A stretch of DNA of 64,000 nt from Prevotella sp. (GTDB lineage Bacteria; Bacteroidota; Bacteroidia; Bacteroidales; Bacteroidaceae), in NCBI GenBank assembly GCA_017428925.1, contig JAFRPY010000008.1, forward strand, positions 1-64,000, in the 5' to 3' direction. Numbering within the stretch: the first letter of the stretch is position 1; each line of letters starts with the position of its first letter. Made by a program: the position numbers and the translations under genes. A model generated the notes under the pieces. The model made no database searches. It was given only the letters and a program-made list of their open reading frames with translations, and was not told the origin of the DNA. Below, piece after piece: positions 61,558 through 64,000 of this stretch.

Positions 61558-62017
61558 AATTGCTGCGCAGTTTCTTATCTAAATTGGAGGGGAAGTTGAT
61601 TCGCATTTCATAATGGTCGAAAACGAGGTCTTCCGTGTAGCCGTGTTGGGTGAAAAGCTGCTTGATCCACTGTTGCTGATCGGGATTTAACAGCTTATCG
61701 CCGTGCATATAGCGGTAGTAGTCGCGGCGGAAGCGGTCTTCCATTCTCCGGCGGATGACCTTATAGTCCTGCTGACGCAGATTGCTGAAGAGTTGGCTGA
61801 ATCCACCGGCCAGCTTGTCATATTTCACTTCGGCAAACATACTGCATTCGCCGTTCTTCTGCGCGTTTGGCCATACGCTGTTTCCGTAGGTTTGGGTTTC
61901 GGGAACAGCTGCGGCCGCCAGATGCCGCAGGCACTGCTCTTTCACCGGGCAGTCCTCGATGAAGCATACAGCCCAGTTGTTGGGCAATTGTTCGAATTTC
62001 AGGTTTAAATTTTCCAT
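61529..62017 (-). CDS. DUF6078-like protein
   Basis: A 162-residue soluble protein without a signal peptide. Cysteines at the start (CFIEDCPVKEQCLRH, then GECSMF) suggest a small metal or Fe-S site. The middle is basic and aromatic (RRRMEDRFRRDYYRYMHGD), and the helix DQQQWIKQLFTQHGYTEDLV follows. It resembles Bacteroidetes DUF6078; the function is unknown. The last ten codons are formed by the GCAGTTTTACTGC repeat array. It is followed upstream by thiL in the same orientation, 39 bp away. Confidence 0.75.
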   Translation of the reverse strand: MENLNLKFEQLPNNWAVCFIEDCPVKEQCLRHLAAAAVPETQTYGNSVWPNAQKNGECSMFAEVKYDKLAGGFSQLFSNLRQQDYKVIRRRMEDRFRRDYYRYMHGDKLLNPDQQQWIKQLFTQHGYTEDLVFDHYEMRINFPSNLDKKLRSNCSKTADKEQ

Positions 62018-62056
62018 GATACCTTTTTATCGCAGGTTATTGTCGGTAACAGTGAT

Positions 62057-63175
62057 TTATTCAGACTTCAACGGGTTCCATCCCTGTGCCTGGAGCTCGA
62101 ATTCCTGATTGTCGCGACTGACGAGCATGAGGCCAAGCTCGGCACGGGTGATGTGACCGATGAGCTTCACGTCGTCCATCTGTTCAATCTTTTCGTGGTC
62201 GCCGATGGGAACGGTGAAGAGCAGTTCGTAGTCTTCGCCGCCGTTGAGGGCGCAGGTGGTGACGTTCATGTTGAGTTCTTCGGCCATTACTGCCGTCTGG
62301 TAGTCGATGGGAATGTTCTTTTCGTAGATGCGGCAACCTACACCGCTCTGCTCGCAGATGTGGTGAAGCTCAGACGAAAGGCCGTCGCTGATGTCCATCA
62401 TGGCCGTGGGGTGGATGTTGGCCTCGCGGAGGCGGTGGATGATGTCGCCGCGTGCCTCGGGCTTGAGCTGTCGCTGTAGCAGGTATTCCTTTCCTGCAAA
62501 GTCGGGCTGGAAATACTGCAGCTTGGCATCTTGTGCTCCGAAGGCCGCACGCTGCTGCTCGTAGGTGCCGTTGCGTTTGGCCTCGTCTTTCTTGCGCTTG
62601 AGTTCGTCGAGCTGTTGGTAATAGACGCTCTTTTCGCGCTCCAGCAGCTGCAGTCCCATATAGGCGGCACCGAGGTCGCCGCTGACGCATATCAGGTCGG
62701 TATCGTGTGCGCCGTTGCGATAGACCACTTCGCCGGCCTTGCCCTCGCCGATGCAGGTGATGCTGATGGCAAGTCCCGTGAACGACGAGGTGGTATCGCC
62801 GCCAACGATGTCGACACCCCATTTCTGACAAGCCTTGCGCAGTCCGCTATAGAACAGTTCCATGTCTTCAACGGTGAACCGCTTGCTCAGGGCTATGCTG
62901 ACAATCATCTGGCGGGGAATGCCGTTCATGGCGAAGATGTCGGAAATGTTGACCATTGCCGACTTGTATCCCAGCAGTTCGAGATTGATATAGGTGAGGT
63001 CGAAATGAACGCCCTCCATGAGCATGTCGGTGGTGACGAGCACTTGGCTGTCGGGGTAGGAGAGCACGGCGCAATCGTCGCCCACGCCTCTCAGCGTACT
63101 TCCATTTTGTGGCTTGAGGTCCTTAGTCAGGTGCTTGATGAGTCCGAACTCACCAAGCTTTGAAATGTCTGTCAT
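62057..63175 (-). CDS. thiL: Thiamine-monophosphate kinase
   Basis: A 372-residue enzyme that phosphorylates thiamine monophosphate to the pyrophosphate. It shows GEFGLIKHL, GVGDDCAVL, VTTDMLMEGVHFD, NISDIFAMNG, GGDTTSS, MMDISDGLSSELHHI and GGEDYELLF, all ThiL/PurM-fold marks. An insert of roughly 40 residues (about 183-225, a charged helix with KRKKDEAKRNG) makes it longer than enteric ThiL (about 325). It is co-directional with the purine nucleoside phosphorylase gene 38 bp upstream. Confidence 0.94.
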   Translation of the reverse strand: MTDISKLGEFGLIKHLTKDLKPQNGSTLRGVGDDCAVLSYPDSQVLVTTDMLMEGVHFDLTYINLELLGYKSAMVNISDIFAMNGIPRQMIVSIALSKRFTVEDMELFYSGLRKACQKWGVDIVGGDTTSSFTGLAISITCIGEGKAGEVVYRNGAHDTDLICVSGDLGAAYMGLQLLEREKSVYYQQLDELKRKKDEAKRNGTYEQQRAAFGAQDAKLQYFQPDFAGKEYLLQRQLKPEARGDIIHRLREANIHPTAMMDISDGLSSELHHICEQSGVGCRIYEKNIPIDYQTAVMAEELNMNVTTCALNGGEDYELLFTVPIGDHEKIEQMDDVKLIGHITRAELGLMLVSRDNQEFELQAQGWNPLKSE

Positions 63176-63213
63176 TGATTAACGCAATTTTTTAATCTTT
63201 CATCCTTCATCCA

Positions 63214-64000
63214 TTAACTCCTTCGGATAATCTCGCGCATGATTTCTGTCATATAGGGCTGTGCCTTGTTGGCAGCCATCTGCACTTCCTCGTGAGACAC
63301 CTGTACGGGCGTATCGAAGCCGCCGAGGTCGGTAACGATGGACATGCCGAAGACGCGGATGCCGCAATGGCGGGCAACGATGACTTCGGGAACTGTGCTC
63401 ATGCCGATGGTGTCGCCACCAATGATGCGGTACATGCGGTATTCGGCGGGTGTCTCGAAAGTTGGACCCTGCACGCCTACATATACGCCGTGCATCAGCC
63501 GGATACCCTTCTCGGCAGCAATCTCATCGGCCAGGGCAACGAGTTGGGCGTCGTAGGCCTCGTGCATGTCGGGGAAACGCGGGCCTGTGGGGAAGTTCTT
63601 TCCACGCAGCGGATGCTCGGGGAAGAGGTTGATGTGGTCGGTGATGACCATAATGTCACCAATGTGGAACTCGGGGTTCATACCTCCGGCAGCATTACTG
63701 ACGAAGAGCGTCTGGATGCCCAGTTCGTACATCACGCGAACGGGGAACGTGACTTCCTTCATGGAATAGCCCTCGTAGTAGTGGAAACGTCCCTGCATGG
63801 CCATGATGTCCTTGCCGCCAAGACGTCCGAAGATGAGTTTGCCGGAATGTCCCTCGACGGTGCTTACGGGGAAATTAGGGATTTCGTTATATGGAATCTC
63901 GTAGGCGTCAGTTATTTCTGAAGCTAATTGTCCGAGACCCGTTCCCAGCACGATTGCTGTCTTTGGACTTGTGGTCATCCTTTGCTTTAGCCAGGATGCT
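63214..64000 (-). CDS. Purine nucleoside phosphorylase, 5' end beyond right edge
   Basis: At least 262 residues of a trimeric-type PNP, which cleaves inosine and guanosine with phosphate in purine salvage. It has IVLGTGLGQLA, the phosphate-site VEGHSGKLIFGR, GRFHYYEGYS, SNAAGGMNPEF, GPTFETPAEYRM and a TDLGG motif. The frame stays open from Met 63978 to the window edge (ASWLKQR before it), matching the helix that precedes the first strand in this family. The true start therefore lies outside the window and Met 63978 is internal. Confidence 0.92.
   Translation of the reverse strand, partial: ASWLKQRMTTSPKTAIVLGTGLGQLASEITDAYEIPYNEIPNFPVSTVEGHSGKLIFGRLGGKDIMAMQGRFHYYEGYSMKEVTFPVRVMYELGIQTLFVSNAAGGMNPEFHIGDIMVITDHINLFPEHPLRGKNFPTGPRFPDMHEAYDAQLVALADEIAAEKGIRLMHGVYVGVQGPTFETPAEYRMYRIIGGDTIGMSTVPEVIVARHCGIRVFGMSIVTDLGGFDTPVQVSHEEVQMAANKAQPYMTEIMREIIRRS

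Noticed and set aside
63214..63978. Complete PNP gene starting at Met 63978
   Set aside because: The frame continues upstream to the window edge with family-like residues, so this Met is most likely internal.

Overview
The window reads as chromosome of a Prevotella-like member of the Bacteroidales, probably a gut or rumen polysaccharide degrader. Supporting signs are the TAnnTTTG-type promoter box in front of most transcription units, a SusC/SusD pair, serine palmitoyltransferase, an ssb-gldE pair, a CCDC81-type HU/SPOR protein, DUF-type proteins typical of the phylum, and a GH10-CE1 xylanase-feruloyl esterase of the kind known from Prevotella ruminicola. No phage, plasmid, CRISPR or toxin system was found. 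The only clear mobile DNA is an ISL3-type insertion sequence cut by the left edge, plus a short relic of a DUF3987-type mobile-element gene near 24.3 kb.

Layout. 1-1184: truncated ISL3 element. 1386-2549: nspC (polyamine). 2641-3100: tRNA cluster Gly-Leu-Leu-Gly. 3134-5407: unknown protein, ssb, gldE. 5577-11704 (minus): lon-tgt-lptG-like-DEAD helicase operon. 11858-14941: trmN6, a diacylglycerol/sphingoid-kinase-type lipid kinase, and serine palmitoyltransferase, followed by tRNA-Pro and a 22-bp-period palindrome array. 15396-17047 (minus): FHA and HU-SPOR proteins. 17163-24229: rfbC, a DUF4738 lipoprotein, kdsB, then a MORN-yhcH-glgB-DUF6057 operon. 24520-28454: porin, sodium:solute symporter and a BaiN-like flavoprotein.

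28451-45921 is a hemicellulose island: GH95, a patatin/beta-barrel protein carrying two microsatellite insertions, two GH31 enzymes, a double esterase, GH10-CE1 xylanase-feruloyl esterase and two GH43 enzymes. It has no SusC/D of its own. The esterase-GH31-GH31 operon and the GH10-GH43-GH43 operon are divergent from one 180-bp promoter region.

46116-61359 is a pectin utilisation locus. The minus-strand order is SusC, SusD, a surface lipoprotein, a GH28 polygalacturonase and a rhodanese-metallo-beta-lactamase fusion. Upstream are a 1323-residue pectin methylesterase with a recent 450-bp internal duplication and a divergent secreted protein. A near-identical LacI/PurR-like palindrome sits 55 and 58 bp upstream of the -7 boxes of the SusC operon and of the methylesterase gene. 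It is the most testable new regulatory signal in the window, and no regulator gene is present to account for it. The locus is followed by DUF6078, thiL and a purine nucleoside phosphorylase that runs off the right edge.

The other main novelty is a set of short imperfect palindromes repeated at about 22 bp (two helical turns) near gene 3' ends: one family at 15.3 kb and 46.0 kb, and a different sequence with the same spacing at 61.5 kb.
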